From assembly GCF_036417845.1 (NCBI RefSeq), contig NC_089982.1, positions 42,309,684 through 42,373,683 of the forward strand: a DNA stretch of 64,000 nt, in the 5' to 3' direction. The position numbers and the translations under genes were made by a program. This DNA is from Apteryx mantelli. Its lineage: Eukaryota > Chordata > Aves > Apterygiformes > Apterygidae. The notes under the pieces are model-generated. The model ran no database searches and was not told the origin of the DNA. It saw only the letters and a list, made by a program, of their open reading frames with translations. Below, one piece after another: positions 25,648 to 38,119 of the stretch (the stretch's first letter is position 1; every line of letters begins with the position of its first letter).

Positions 25648-26979
25648 ATGGATTTAGGATCCAAAGACCATAACAACAGGACACCTGCCAAGAACACCTC
25701 TGCTACTACAAGGAGTTTTTCTGCCTGGGAGGACTATAAGAGTAGTGTTGATGACATACAGTACTTTCTCATTGGGCTGTACACATTTATAAGTCTGGCT
25801 GGCTTTATGGGAAATCTGTTTATACTAATGGCTCTGATGAAACGCAAGCAGAAGACAACAATAAACATTCTTATTGGTAACTTGGCCTTTTCTGACATCT
25901 TAGTTGTGCTGTTTTGTTCGCCTTTCACACTGACATCTGTCCTGCTTGACCAATGGATGTTTGGCACTCTCATGTGCCACGTAATGCCCTTCCTCCAATG
26001 TGCATCTGTTCTAGTTTCCACTTTAATGTTAATGTCTATTGCTGTAGTCAGATACCGTATGATAAAGCATCCCCTTTCTAGCAATTTAACAGCAAAACAA
26101 GGCTATATCTTAATAGCAACCATTTGGGCCCTTGGCTGTGCCATTTGCTCCCCTCTGCCAATTTTCCACAAAGTTGTAGATCTCAGCAAAACTCTGAATT
26201 TAGAGGCACTGGCAGGCAGGTTTTTGTGCATTGAGTCATGGCCTTCTGATTCCTACAGAATTGCCTTTACAATATCCTTGTTATTGATGCAATATATATT
26301 GCCTTTGGTATGTTTAACTGCTAGCCATACCAGTGTCTGCAGGAGCATAGGTTCAAGGCTGTCAAACGTGGAAAACAAATTTGAAGAAAATGAGATGATA
26401 AACCTAACCATTCATCCATCTAAGAGCACTGGCACTCAGGTGCAGCCCTCCAGCCATTCCAGATGGAGCTATGCATTTATCAGAAAGCACCATAGAAGAT
26501 ACAGCAAAAAGACTTCAAGTGTGATGCCAGCTATTTTAAGGCATCATCAGGACACTAATTTCAGAGAGCTCCCAGAAAGCTCTTGCACAGAAAAAAGCCA
26601 GCTCTCTTCATCCAGTAAGTTCATCCCAGGGGTACCTATCTGTTTTGAGATGAAACCAAAAGAAAATACAGAGATCCAGGACATGATTACAGTATCCCAA
26701 TCCATCACCAGAATTAAGACAAGAGCTAGGAGAGTTTTTTGCAGACTGACAGTGTTGATCCTAGTTTTTGCTTTCAGCTGGATGCCCCTTCACCTTTTCC
26801 ACATTGTAACAGATTTCAATGCCAATCTCATTTCTAACAGACATTTTAAATTAGTATATTGCATATGTCATTTACTGGGCATGATGTCCTGCTGCTTGAA
26901 TCCCATCCTATATGGGTTTCTAAACAACAGCATAAAAGCTGATTTATTGTCCCTTATTCCATGCAGCCAAATACCATGA
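25648..26979 (+). CDS. NPY5R: Neuropeptide Y receptor type 5 (NPY5R), complete coding region
   Basis: Class A Gi-coupled receptor for NPY and PYY in the plasma membrane, linked in mammals to feeding control. The 443-residue frame (human 445) is uninterrupted in one exon, as in other vertebrates. Landmarks: sequons at N10 and N16; TM1 about 40-64 with N56; D83 in TM2; C110 and C194 as the disulfide pair; VRY at 134-136 in place of DRY, as in other Y5 receptors; P219 in TM5; an unusually long third intracellular loop (about 230-362), the hallmark of Y5; W378 and P380 in TM6; NPILY at 418-422; and C439 in a short tail. The ATG at 25648 gives the family N-terminus MDL and lies 9 bases after the acceptor AG at 25637-25638. 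It is divergent from NPY1R. Confidence 0.98.
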   Translation: MDLGSKDHNNRTPAKNTSATTRSFSAWEDYKSSVDDIQYFLIGLYTFISLAGFMGNLFILMALMKRKQKTTINILIGNLAFSDILVVLFCSPFTLTSVLLDQWMFGTLMCHVMPFLQCASVLVSTLMLMSIAVVRYRMIKHPLSSNLTAKQGYILIATIWALGCAICSPLPIFHKVVDLSKTLNLEALAGRFLCIESWPSDSYRIAFTISLLLMQYILPLVCLTASHTSVCRSIGSRLSNVENKFEENEMINLTIHPSKSTGTQVQPSSHSRWSYAFIRKHHRRYSKKTSSVMPAILRHHQDTNFRELPESSCTEKSQLSSSSKFIPGVPICFEMKPKENTEIQDMITVSQSITRIKTRARRVFCRLTVLILVFAFSWMPLHLFHIVTDFNANLISNRHFKLVYCICHLLGMMSCCLNPILYGFLNNSIKADLLSLIPCSQIP

Positions 26980-26999
26980 TTTTATGAGCCTCAGTATAA

Positions 27000-27362
27000 A
27001 ATAAAACAAACAAACAAAAAGGTTAGGATTTCAAGTATACAAACGTGTATAGCTTTACAAACTAAATTAGTTTAGTTTAGTTAGTCTGACTTGGTTGTGA
27101 TTAGTAGCATCGCAAGTGAATGGTTAGTTCTAAGGTTGCATGTATGTCTTGCATTGAGCAGAAATATATATTTATATTGTAATATTCTTCTTCTATCTGT
27201 TCTCCATAGGAAATCATGCCCAGTGTACAAAACTGGAATACCATTTTCATTGCCTCAAATATTGTTGATCTGTACTCTGGAAATATACAGAATGTATAAT
27301 GAGTAGCAAATGTAAGACTAACTCAGACAGATCAGTATTAATTACTGTAAGAATCTAATAAA
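27000..27362 (+). terminator. Candidate NPY5R poly(A) signals
   Basis: AATAAA hexamers occur at 27000-27005, only about 20 bases beyond the TGA, and at 27357-27362, about 380 bases beyond. Further overlapping copies lie near 27425-27440. The cluster at 27357 and beyond is the more natural 3' end, followed by T/G-rich sequence. Which one is used cannot be decided from sequence. Confidence 0.4.
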
Positions 27363-30300
27363 ATATGTATCTTTCACTAAGTAACTATTGTTCAGACTAT
27401 TTCAGTGCCAATTTTGACTTTTATAAAATAAAATAAAATGTTTGTTTCTGGATGTGGTTAGAAAAATATTTTTCCTTAGCTCATACTTTGCAATATCTTT
27501 GCAAGATCCTTTGCTGCTGATTCCCAGGTTTTCTTATTACCTGGAATGGTTTTATAGCTAGTTATTATTGTATTGATTGTTTCCATCTTGCTATATTTAC
27601 TCACTACAACCTACCTCTGATTTCCTTAGCCAATTTTTGCCCTGTCTTTATTATATCATTTGATATAATTTTCAGACAAGTCCTATAGTTATGTCCTTTT
27701 ACTTGTATTCTGAACATACAACATGTTTCTGATCAGGGAGAACCTTCGTCATCTAAGCAGGTGATAGCGTAAAGAAAAGAGAAAAAAAAAAGGAAAGACA
27801 GCAGGATTTTTTTTTTTTTTTGCCAGAAAGCAGAATCTTACTGCCCTTCCTTACAGATGAATCAACCTGCTTTGGAAAGCTGCAACAACCTTCAGATATA
27901 CATGTACGCCCATACACACATGCTTTCTGCCCCTCCCTCCCTCTCCTTTTCAACCAGAGAGGTATTTTTCTTACAAATTTAAATCACATGCATCTTCACT
28001 AAGGAAGTCATATTACAGTTTGCAACACAAATACAAAGAATATATATTCTGTTTTTCTCTTGATTACTCTAACTCAATAACCCACCTTTGCCCTCAGGGT
28101 TCAGTAAATGTACAAAGCCTCTGCTATAGGTCCACCTGAGTTTTAAGCTATAAAACTTCTCCCCAGGTCTAGCTGATGAATCTTTTTTATTCTCCATTAA
28201 GATTTCTAATCTGATGGCACTGGAAAAAAACATCCTTTGGGGGACTGCACAACATGATAGAAATGAAGATCAAAAAAAAGTGGAAATAGCAGATAATTTA
28301 ATGTGAAATACTCAGTGTGTTTAATAGTCACAAGTGAAAAATAACAGAAAATGATCAGCAAAAATCCTGAAAAAGATAAAAGCTTGATATGGCATCTGAA
28401 GTCAGTATTACTAGGCAGCTTTTACATGAGATGGTGGGCAAACATTATACCTAAAAGTGTAAATGATTAGTACTCTAAAAATAAGAACTCTAATAACAAA
28501 ACTGTTCCTATTGCACATTTATTTAGAGAATCTCCAAGTATTTGACATTGTTGAGCCAGCCTTAACTTCTCTGTGAATTAGTATTTCCCTGCTCTTATGT
28601 AGCATTTTTCAGTATAGGTCTCAAAAGGGTTAACAGAGCAGGTGAGCAATACAATTCTAATTTCATAAAGGTGAGAAATAAGCCTTGGAGGCGGTGTGCC
28701 TTGCCCTCAGCCCGCCGGTGGGCCAGAGGTGTCTGGGACTAGACACCAGTTCCCAAAGCTCTGCCCAAGTATTACCAGCCACGTTGTACACAAAGCTTGC
28801 TGTCATTAAGAGAAGCCTGCGGATTTTGAGACTGCACATTTTGCCTGATTATATTAATGGAGGGACAACCAGAAGTTCACAGAAATCAGGTCTTAAATCC
28901 TCCCCCCCAGCGCACAAGCAGAAAACCAGATCAAAATAAGCCCAGAACCGCCTATTTGACCAGACAGCCAAGCCCCTCTCCAACTCTGAGCCATAATTTT
29001 GCTCACTGAAGAAAAAGAGGAGGATGGGTATCCTTGCGTAACACAGTTCATCCAGTTTTGTCTTCCACTGTCTTTCCTGGGCTTGGGAGTAATTCAGGAC
29101 ATCACAGCCTACAGATGATCAGTGCCTCACATAGCTCCTCTACATCCAGCCCTCCTAGTTTCTTCAGATTAAGGACTGTAGGTTGCCAGGATTGTTACAG
29201 TAGATGTTGAAAAGGCATAGACTTATTCCCAATAATCTAAAATGAAACTTCAAAAAGACCGACACTGAAAATAAAGCACAAAAATCTATATTTTGTCACC
29301 TGAATAAGCTCTTCGGTTTTTAGTTGCTTTTTCCAGTGGTGAGCTCCTCTGGGAGTCATTTGAGAAAGTCCTCTAGAAAACTGGCCTGAAAGAATCAATT
29401 TGAATCACATAGAAGGTCTGTGGCAGCATTAAAAACAGGCTTCCTTTTTCCCAGGAAAAGAATTGCCTGTCATCTCTCTTTCTTCTGTATATATTTCATT
29501 TTAATATTATTTTGCATTTCCTAAAATGGTAAACAGAAGAGAAATATAACTTCAATATTGTCAGAAGTGTTTCAGTATATAACTATGCTGATGTAAGGAA
29601 GAATTATCTTCCTATCTTTTCTATGATGTTTTCCTATTAGGAAATGAAGTTTAGGAAATGCTTTCTCACATACTGTGTGTCTCTCTTTTTATTCTTCCAG
29701 TAATTTTACACAGCCTTTCCAAACTGAGAAATAAAATTTTTATTTTCTTAAAATGAGGGATGGGAAGGCTCATAGTGTATTTTTTGCCTTGAAATACTTC
29801 CTCTCACATCAATATTTAGAAGTGAAAGCAGTTCTTTTATTTGAAGGAATTGATAAATTATTTTTATTGCAATATTACAATTCTGAGACCTTTTCTCCCC
29901 AAGCTATTTTCTGCTAAGGAGTTTATTACATATCAGTCAGTAGTATCTTTGCTTCTGCCATTAAGGTATTTCCCTGAAGTCTAGTTCCCAGTAACCCATT
30001 GTTCTTTGTTTCTACTATTGATATGCTTTCATAGTTACTTCCTGGACACTGACTGTTCCATTTTGAGGATTATCATCTCCTAAAACCCTCAGTATGTCAT
30101 TTTATGGAGTACAAACAGTACAGAATACAGGATATTGAAGCAATATTTTTAAAAATGGCTTTAAAAAAGTTTTAAATAACTTATTTTAAAAATATTTATA
30201 GATAACTCTTGGTAGATAAACTTAGGAAAAAAAGAATTAAATCTGAATCCAGAATACCTGCATGTAATTCTGCAGAAATTGCAGCAATTTATGCCCACTG

Positions 30301-31899
30301 ATGTCTACACATTTTCATGTCATCAAAATATATCATTTAACCTTATTTATACCATGTGATGCAATGAAAAAGGATGAGAGAATAAGAAAGCAGTCATTGT
30401 TTCAACTTGAAATATTCCTTCTCACTTTATTTTTTTTCATTTTACTGTTATTTTCAGTTCTACTTGCTATTTATTTTTTTTCCGTCCTTTCTTTATATAC
30501 TTTCATAATTCCAACCATTTCCACCTTCTGTACTTAGGAAGGTGGTTATAATACACAGTAATAGTACCTTATTCAGTAATGACTCTTTTCAGATCAAATT
30601 CCATTCACATTTACTGTATATGTCACACACCACACAAACATCTTAGCACATGAATAAGTTCCTCCTCTAGTTTCTGAGACATGGAAAAATGAGGCTGCAT
30701 CCCAGTGATTTTATATAACCCCCATCCATTTTCCTGGATGGAGTCAATAACTGTGCTCCCTACTCTTTAGCCTGATCAAAGTACAAGAAGCTGTACTTTG
30801 ACAACAGAAGAGAATTAAACTAGGACAGCTACTGAACTTCTTCAGTCCTGTGTCATCTATCTTTTTGCCTTTTTTTAAAAATGACCAGTGGTGGGAGAAC
30901 ATGTATTTCCTTTTTATTTACAGAACAATCATCATTATGTCTTGACATCTCCAAAATATCACTCTTTTCTCTGAAATTTAAACAAAAATGAAATAACTTT
31001 TCCACCATCTTCCTTCAACAGCCAGTATACCCCCGTCCCAGAATTGGCAAGGAATACATAAGAAGCAGTCAGGAGCAATAGGGAGTGAGATCAGGCAGAA
31101 GGCAATTCTTAAGACAGTAACAGTAAATGACTGGGAGGGGAATGAACTAAACCATCGGTGTAACATTTTTTTCAGTCTGGAACCTAAAAAAACAAACAAA
31201 CCAAAGCACAGTGATCCCCTCCACCCCATGCTTGTTGAGTATCCCAAATCTGGGTTGAGCTGCAGCAGATACTCCTATAGCCTTCACATACAACAGTGAC
31301 TATGATAATTGTGTTGTCTCCATTATGTACTTCAATATTCCTCAAAGTCTGATCGTGAAATCTGGGGAAGATGGATCTCACCACAATATACAATGACATG
31401 AAATCATTCTCATATGTATATAGGTATATATTCACATAGATATGTATAATTCATATAAAACAAATCACATTAAAATGAATTTTCAAATAGCACATTTAAT
31501 CAAGTTCTTAGCCTAGTTAAACTACTGTAGGTCATTTATTTCTAAAACTAAAAATCTAAACAGTTGAGAAGGTAGTAGTCTTGTTCTGTTAGCATCTGCT
31601 AAATGCAATCAGGAAACACCAGCTGCAGAGCCAGATACCCACTGGAGTCAGAAGAATGTAGGAATACTATGATACCATGATCCCTCTCTATTCACTAAAA
31701 AAAGGCAAAAAGACTCTCAAACAGCTGGTATTTATGTATGATGAATGTTGCAACTCTTAAAGTTGCAAATCATCTCAGGAAAATGTTTTATTCAGTCCTA
31801 CAAAACAACATCATTGACAAAGTTGACTGTTTGCAAATGCCAAAAATTAAATGCTGTTAATGGCCAGCCTTTGTCCTTCTTTCAGCAGGGAAGAAGCAG

Positions 31900-32330
31900 C
31901 ATATTTAGAAACGCTGGCTCAGTGATGCCATCCCTGAGCCAGCCAGGCGGTGGGCCCAGGGATGCCGCGAGCTCAGTACGGACTAACCGCTGGGGTATTT
32001 ATTTAGGGTTTGGGGGAAGAGTTTGGAACCCCAGGAGACACATCAGACTAGCTTGGATAAGTCAGCACGAGTTGTAATGCCAGCAGTCGGTGCCATGCAC
32101 ACGTGCCTTTTGTCAGGCAGCGGGGAGCACTGCCGCCATGGGGAGCTGGCTGGTGGCAGGGCAGAGCAGCGGGCACGCCAGAGCAGGCTACCGTCTGTGT
32201 GGAAGAAGAAAACAGCAGGGTAGGAAAGCCGCGTTGCCACTGTTTTTGCTGGTAGTTGCACCTTTTCGGGAATGTAGCTCTGCTCCTGGAGCTTGGCAGT
32301 TCTAGCAACAAAAGTGTCTTTACCAGCCTG
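31900..32330. other. GC-richer patch of unknown role
   Basis: A local rise in GC content with several CpGs in an otherwise AT-rich interval. It includes an ATG at 32138 in a perfect GCCGCCATGG context that opens a 56-codon plus-strand frame (starting MGSWLVAG) without recognisable similarity. It could be an exon of an unannotated transcript, a regulatory element or chance. Confidence 0.25.
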
Positions 32331-33019
32331 GTGAACAGCTGAGGAAAGGACAAAAAAAAAAAATCACCAACCTGAAAGTGTGTGAAAAACAAGAGGAGAT
32401 TTCAGCACAGTCAGGAAGAGAAATCTTCACTTTCAGTCACGCATGAGATAAGACGAGTTGGTACCTTTGAGAAATATTGGAGAGGTGGCATGGTGTTCAC
32501 CCTCTGGCCTGGTGTTCACGATAATAAATGCTACATGTTCCCACCGATGCTCACTGATACGTCCTATTGGTGTTTGCGGCTATGCCACTTTCCTTTCACA
32601 CCCCTACTTGTTTAGGTAATTAGAGAGACACAGTGGAAAAGTTTGGCTCTTCTCCTCCAATCTGCTCAGCTAGCTGTTGTATACACAGATGGTCGTTCTT
32701 TCCATGCATCATTTCATCCTCAGATGACAGGTCGTCATGGTGGAGCTTACCCCTTCGCCACTGGATGCTGGCATGCTCTGTCCCTCTCTTAAGCCATAAT
32801 AATAAAGCTTGATTAAATAAAAAACAGATCAAAAGATATGTTAGTATTTGTCTAGATCTCTCAATCCTTCTACGCATTATGGGTAGAATTGACCCACAGA
32901 TAGTGATTCAGATCAAGAGTATGTACTACATAAGTCTCATTTAAGCACACAAACACCACTTAGGTGTTTGTACTCTTTCAGAGTAAATTTTGCCCTGAAA
33001 GTTAAATCACAGATTAGTA

Positions 33020-33190
33020 TTTATACTACTTACTATATATACACATACTATATAGATACTATATACACTATTTACTATATAGAGATTATATATAGTGTAT
33101 ATATACTACACATAGACTATATACTATACACACACACTATATAATACTATACTAATATTTATACTAGATTAATATTTATACTAGTATTCC
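33020..33190. repeat. AT-rich simple-repeat tract (TATA/ACTATA type)
   Basis: Irregular repetition of ACTATATA-like units, with many short self-complementary TATATA segments, over about 170 bases. Typical degenerate microsatellite or cruciform-prone DNA. Confidence 0.75.
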
Positions 33191-36100
33191 TATTAAAAGG
33201 AATTTATTTTTAAAATGCTAGTACAATAGTAAATAAATCTCGGTTCTGCTCATTCTAATGGTCTGAACAATTCCTGTTTTGATAGACACACCCACAGACG
33301 TGCTTTTTTCAGGATCTAATCTTAGCGTATGGAGCTCTCATTAAAGAGAGCTGTACATCAGAAATAGCTGCAGGATCTGGCTTTTGAATTAACAGCACTT
33401 CACAGTGAAAGTTGTGACACTTTTATTATTACCACTCATGTTAAATTTCAGTTCTCCTAAACCTCACTTATCTTTAGTGCTCCTCTCAACAGCCAACTCT
33501 ATTCATGAAATTTCTAACCAGAAATCTTTTTTCTAGTCTCTACAGTGTGTTGAACACATACATTATTCTGACTTTCCTGAAAAGGAGACAGATTAATGGG
33601 TAAATATTGCCTATGTCAATTTATTTACAAATATTTTGTTAAAACTAAAGAGGCTTGATGAGTTTAATAGAGATCTCTTAGCTTTTCTGTGAAATTGAAA
33701 TGACTTTTGACAGGAAAAGAAATGAAAGACAGAAGGAGAAATGAAAATCCATTCACAGTAACATTAGCTAGCCCTATCATGCCTGTGGCAAAGGAATCTG
33801 TTAGAGCAACACCCTTCTCCAGTATCCGTCACTGACAACTGGTTTGGGACGGTACCATTGAACATTGCTCATCCCACATGTGACCAGGGGACCTATTGCA
33901 AATCTTTGAATTTTTAGGAAGTGACAGCTAATAAATGAGTATGTATATCCGTGTCCTTACTCCTCTCAAAAGACTTCTTTATAACAAAAGCATTTCTCTT
34001 TCCAACCATTTGATACATCTAGGTTTGCCTTTGATCAAACATAATGCATCATTCTGTATCATTAAGACATTCTGTGCCACCATACTGTGGTATGATGTTA
34101 TGCACATGTCGATGAGTCCTACCACAGTATCTGTTTTTAAATCCGTGCAAGCTCAGAGATACTAGCAACATCTGTGGTATTCCAGAGTTAGTCACATTCC
34201 TCCTGGCCTCCTAAAAAACTTCACCTCCTTATATGAAGTAAAAATAACCTAATACAATATGTTCTTGGTAGAAAGTCTTACCGATTCTGACACAAACTTT
34301 GAAAAAAAAAAAAAAAAAAAGAGAGTTAACTTTCACAGACAAAATAGCGCTACAGGCAGGAGGATGTGGTCAAAGTTCTTGTCAGAACGTTGAGCTGAGC
34401 GTTAAGGATACAACAAGCATCACTATAATAAAAGCAGTACCACTGTTCAAACAGGATTATTAACTGCATTTGCTTTTAAAGAGAAAAAATTACAAAATAT
34501 TTTAATGTCAAAGTTTTATTACATACTAATATTAGGAAATATTATAAAAGAAAATATTGTCACAATTCAAACTCAGTTCTGAACAAATATGAACAGCTCA
34601 TTTTGCCCCTGTATTCACATTCATAAGACTATCCTTTCAATAAGGCTTAAAAATACTCCTCTGGGAAATTATCAGAATAATGATCTGATATTCAAGACTA
34701 AAGCAGATTAGTTTAACTGGATGTAAAAGCAGAGCCAATGTTTGCTTTGTCTTAGTAGGAGAAGGATCATGTCTACATTAGTTGAATAGCACATTAGTCA
34801 GACATGTTTCAATGGGGAATATTTATTACTGTCCCTGTGAATAGTACAATGTATCACAAGATTTTTAAGGCCCCTTCTGGTGCAAAATTTCATCAGTGGA
34901 ATAACTTCAGTGATGGCCAGTTTTACAGTTGTTCATCTCTTCAGCCCCAGAGGAACTACAGAAACACAAGCCCTATTTCATGATAGACAGACCATTAATT
35001 GTAATTTTGATTGCAACTATAAACCTGCATTTTTTCTAGTAAGGAAAGAAAAATAACTAAGAAAGAAGATAAACATTGTTGCAGCAAATAATCTTAGTGC
35101 TGCTTTGTGCCTTATATCCAGATTTACTTATCTTGAGCAAGATTATAGTCTTACTCTGTTTTAATGACTAATAATTCTTTGGGCTTTATCAGGACCTCTA
35201 CCAAATTAGGGTTCATTTAGTATTCATAAGGATTTTGGCCTTTTCACCTAAGCATTAAGGAGCAGTGCAAGGGATCAGAATATAACCTAAATCTTTACTT
35301 TCTACTGGTTTTGTTGTTTTGTGGTGTTAACACAACTGGAAGAAGTACAAGCTGTTTACTGCAGGAAAATTAAACTCATTTTTATGTAACTACTGGGACC
35401 TAATACAGGCAAAACAATTACATATTTTTTAAGACTCCATCAGGCCCAACATGCATCTCCTAAGGGGAATTATCTGAAGCCTTGATGATGCATTCTCTCA
35501 ATTAATATCCTAAAGTATTAGAGCACATTTCAGAAAGCATAACCTCATCTGATCCTCACTGAAAATCATGATGCCTGAAGATCAGAACTTTATTCCTGCT
35601 GCAGAACTGTATTGCAATACAGGCTACCTGAGACCACTTTTTAAGATCATTTGGTGACTGAAGATCATTCAGGATGCAGCTATCTTCCTAGAGTATATGG
35701 TTGTGAGGGAGTCCTTCCTTCAGGAAAGCTGCTCCAAGACCATTTATGTCACACAAATTGTAGTTAGCTCCCAGGAGCTCACATGAAACCAATCTCCCTC
35801 ACACATCATCACACCTGCAGTCAGCAGGGGCCTTCAAGTGCTATTCCTCTCACATAAGAGAGGAGACAGCTGAAAAAAGCAGTCAGTGAGACTTCCAGCT
35901 CCCTGGTACTTGTTTTCCCCTCTTGATCTGAAACAGCCTAAAATTAGAGACCTTCCAGCAAGGTGTTGAAGACAGCTGTGTGAGACTTTTTGGAGGGGAA
36001 TAAGGGAACACTTCCCAGAAGCAGAGCAAAGAAATCCATCAGTGCTGGACTGGCTGGTTAATGCAACAGAGCCTGGATTCTGCAGCCTTACTAATATTAT

Positions 36101-38083
36101 GTCCAAAATGATGATACTTGGACATGCATTTTTGCTTATTTTCTTCTATCAAGATAAACTCATTTTAACTCTTTGAAGGTAGAGTTTGGTATGTCCTCTG
36201 ACTCAAGTGACTTCACTTGTAATATAACTCCAGTACCAAACTACTTTTTGTTATTAAGATATTCCTTCCATTTTTGTTGTTTTATTACATGACACAATAG
36301 GTCTGATCCTGATAAAGGATTTTTTTGAATTACTACCATGAAAATAATTAATGAGAGTATCAGTAGAAAAAAGGAACACAGCTGTCTCCTATTGAAGTTG
36401 AATAGATGAAGCTCCCCTAAAGTGTTATGGGAACACTGCAACATTTTTAAATGGCACTTGTTATATTACATGAAGAGTAAAGGGTTTTCTCCGTAGTTTG
36501 GTGGTTATTTTTGCTGAAATTTTGTCTTGTCCCATTAATTATGAATTTATATAAAAGGACATGACTATCCTCAGAATTTTATGACCAAAAAAAGAACAAA
36601 CAAACAAGCTGGAAAAAGCTTTCCTTTAAAGAACACTCCAGAAATTAACATTTTTTCCTTGCTTATATTACTAACTGCAGGCATGGTAATAAATTTATTT
36701 CTATTATCCATGCAAGAACTTCACGGGATAATGCTTACAGTAGACTAAGCAGAATTATACCTGTAATTTACAATGATAAGCAAGAACTAAAAAGCAGAGA
36801 CTATTTAATGGTCATTAGAAACCCAAATGAGCTTGCTTTCTTTTATTTAAAGCAGAAGAAAAGAGAGCATTTGTTACAGTATTTTTGCAATAGCACTCTC
36901 CACAACAACTAAAGGCTTTGCTGTCTGTATTTCTTAAGGAATAAAAGGCACAGGGGGCTTGGTTATGGCCTGGCTGATTTTGTGTTTGTATCACAATATA
37001 AATTTATCCTTCATGATAGATAAGGTTCTTCAAGGGACAGTAAAAAGGGATAAACAATATGCAAAAAAAATTCATGTTTCCTATTTGAAATCTATCCTTA
37101 TATCATAATAGTAATTGAAGCCATATTAGGCACCCCAAAAATGGAGGGAATTATAAGTCTGGATTTTCCTTGGCAAAGCTAAGCATTGTAGTTACTTTGC
37201 ATGGTGGTGGTGTTTACAGAGTAGCTTTCTATAGCCTTATAAAGGAAGAAATTGAGCAAAGATGCAACAGCATTCTTATTCTTCACATTTTAGCTGAAAA
37301 AGCATTAAAATAGAGCAGTACAATTTGAATTAAATTTTATATTTATGGTAGCTGTGGCACATTTAGGAACAAACAGATTTGTGCTGTTCTTGCATCATTT
37401 TTTTTCTGGATACACCTTCAGGCCTTCAGGCTTCCAATTTCAATAAAATTAGAAGACTGTAGGAGCCCTCTACTGGTTAACACACTGTATCTACCTTCAG
37501 CTGCTGCTTAGCCACCAGAAATTGTGTTATGGACACTCCAAATCATAAGAAAGTGTTTAAAGCTTTTACTGTTATTTTTCACAAATGTACTCATAAGTTT
37601 TAATTCTTGATACTTTTTAGGTTAAAAAAGACCTAGGAAAGAGGCTCCATTTTTCAAATACCACCTTACAACGTGAAACAGTAAGTCAAGAAAAATATTA
37701 TCAAACAATTAAGCTCTGTCAATAAATGCTGACAAATACAAGTTTTGAAATATTGTCATAACTGCAAATTTTGTGCAGTTAAGTGACATCCTTCTGGAAA
37801 TACTGCAGCGTTTATGTAAAGCATCTTTGAAGACTTGTTCAGAGATATGTATTGACAGGGCCATATGCACACAGGCATTTATCAGGCAGGGGATGAATGA
37901 GCAAGTGCAGTTTCAGACTCCCATCACATCTAAACGGTGCCTTGGGACAGCCTAAGAATGAACCAAAGCGGAAGGCTCTCAGCAGGACCATGTTGTTTTC
38001 CTCTGCAAGCAACAAGAGGTGACATATGCTGGGCAGACAGATTACTTTGTCTGATCCCTAAAGAAGATTAGATCTTTTTCTAC

Positions 38084-38119
38084 CTGTTCTTTTACCCTGC
38101 TCTGTTCTTTTACCCTGCT
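38084..38119. repeat. Perfect 18-bp tandem duplication
   Basis: The unit CTGTTCTTTTACCCTGCT occurs at 38084-38101 and 38102-38119 without mismatch. The perfect identity suggests a recent local duplication. Confidence 0.95.
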
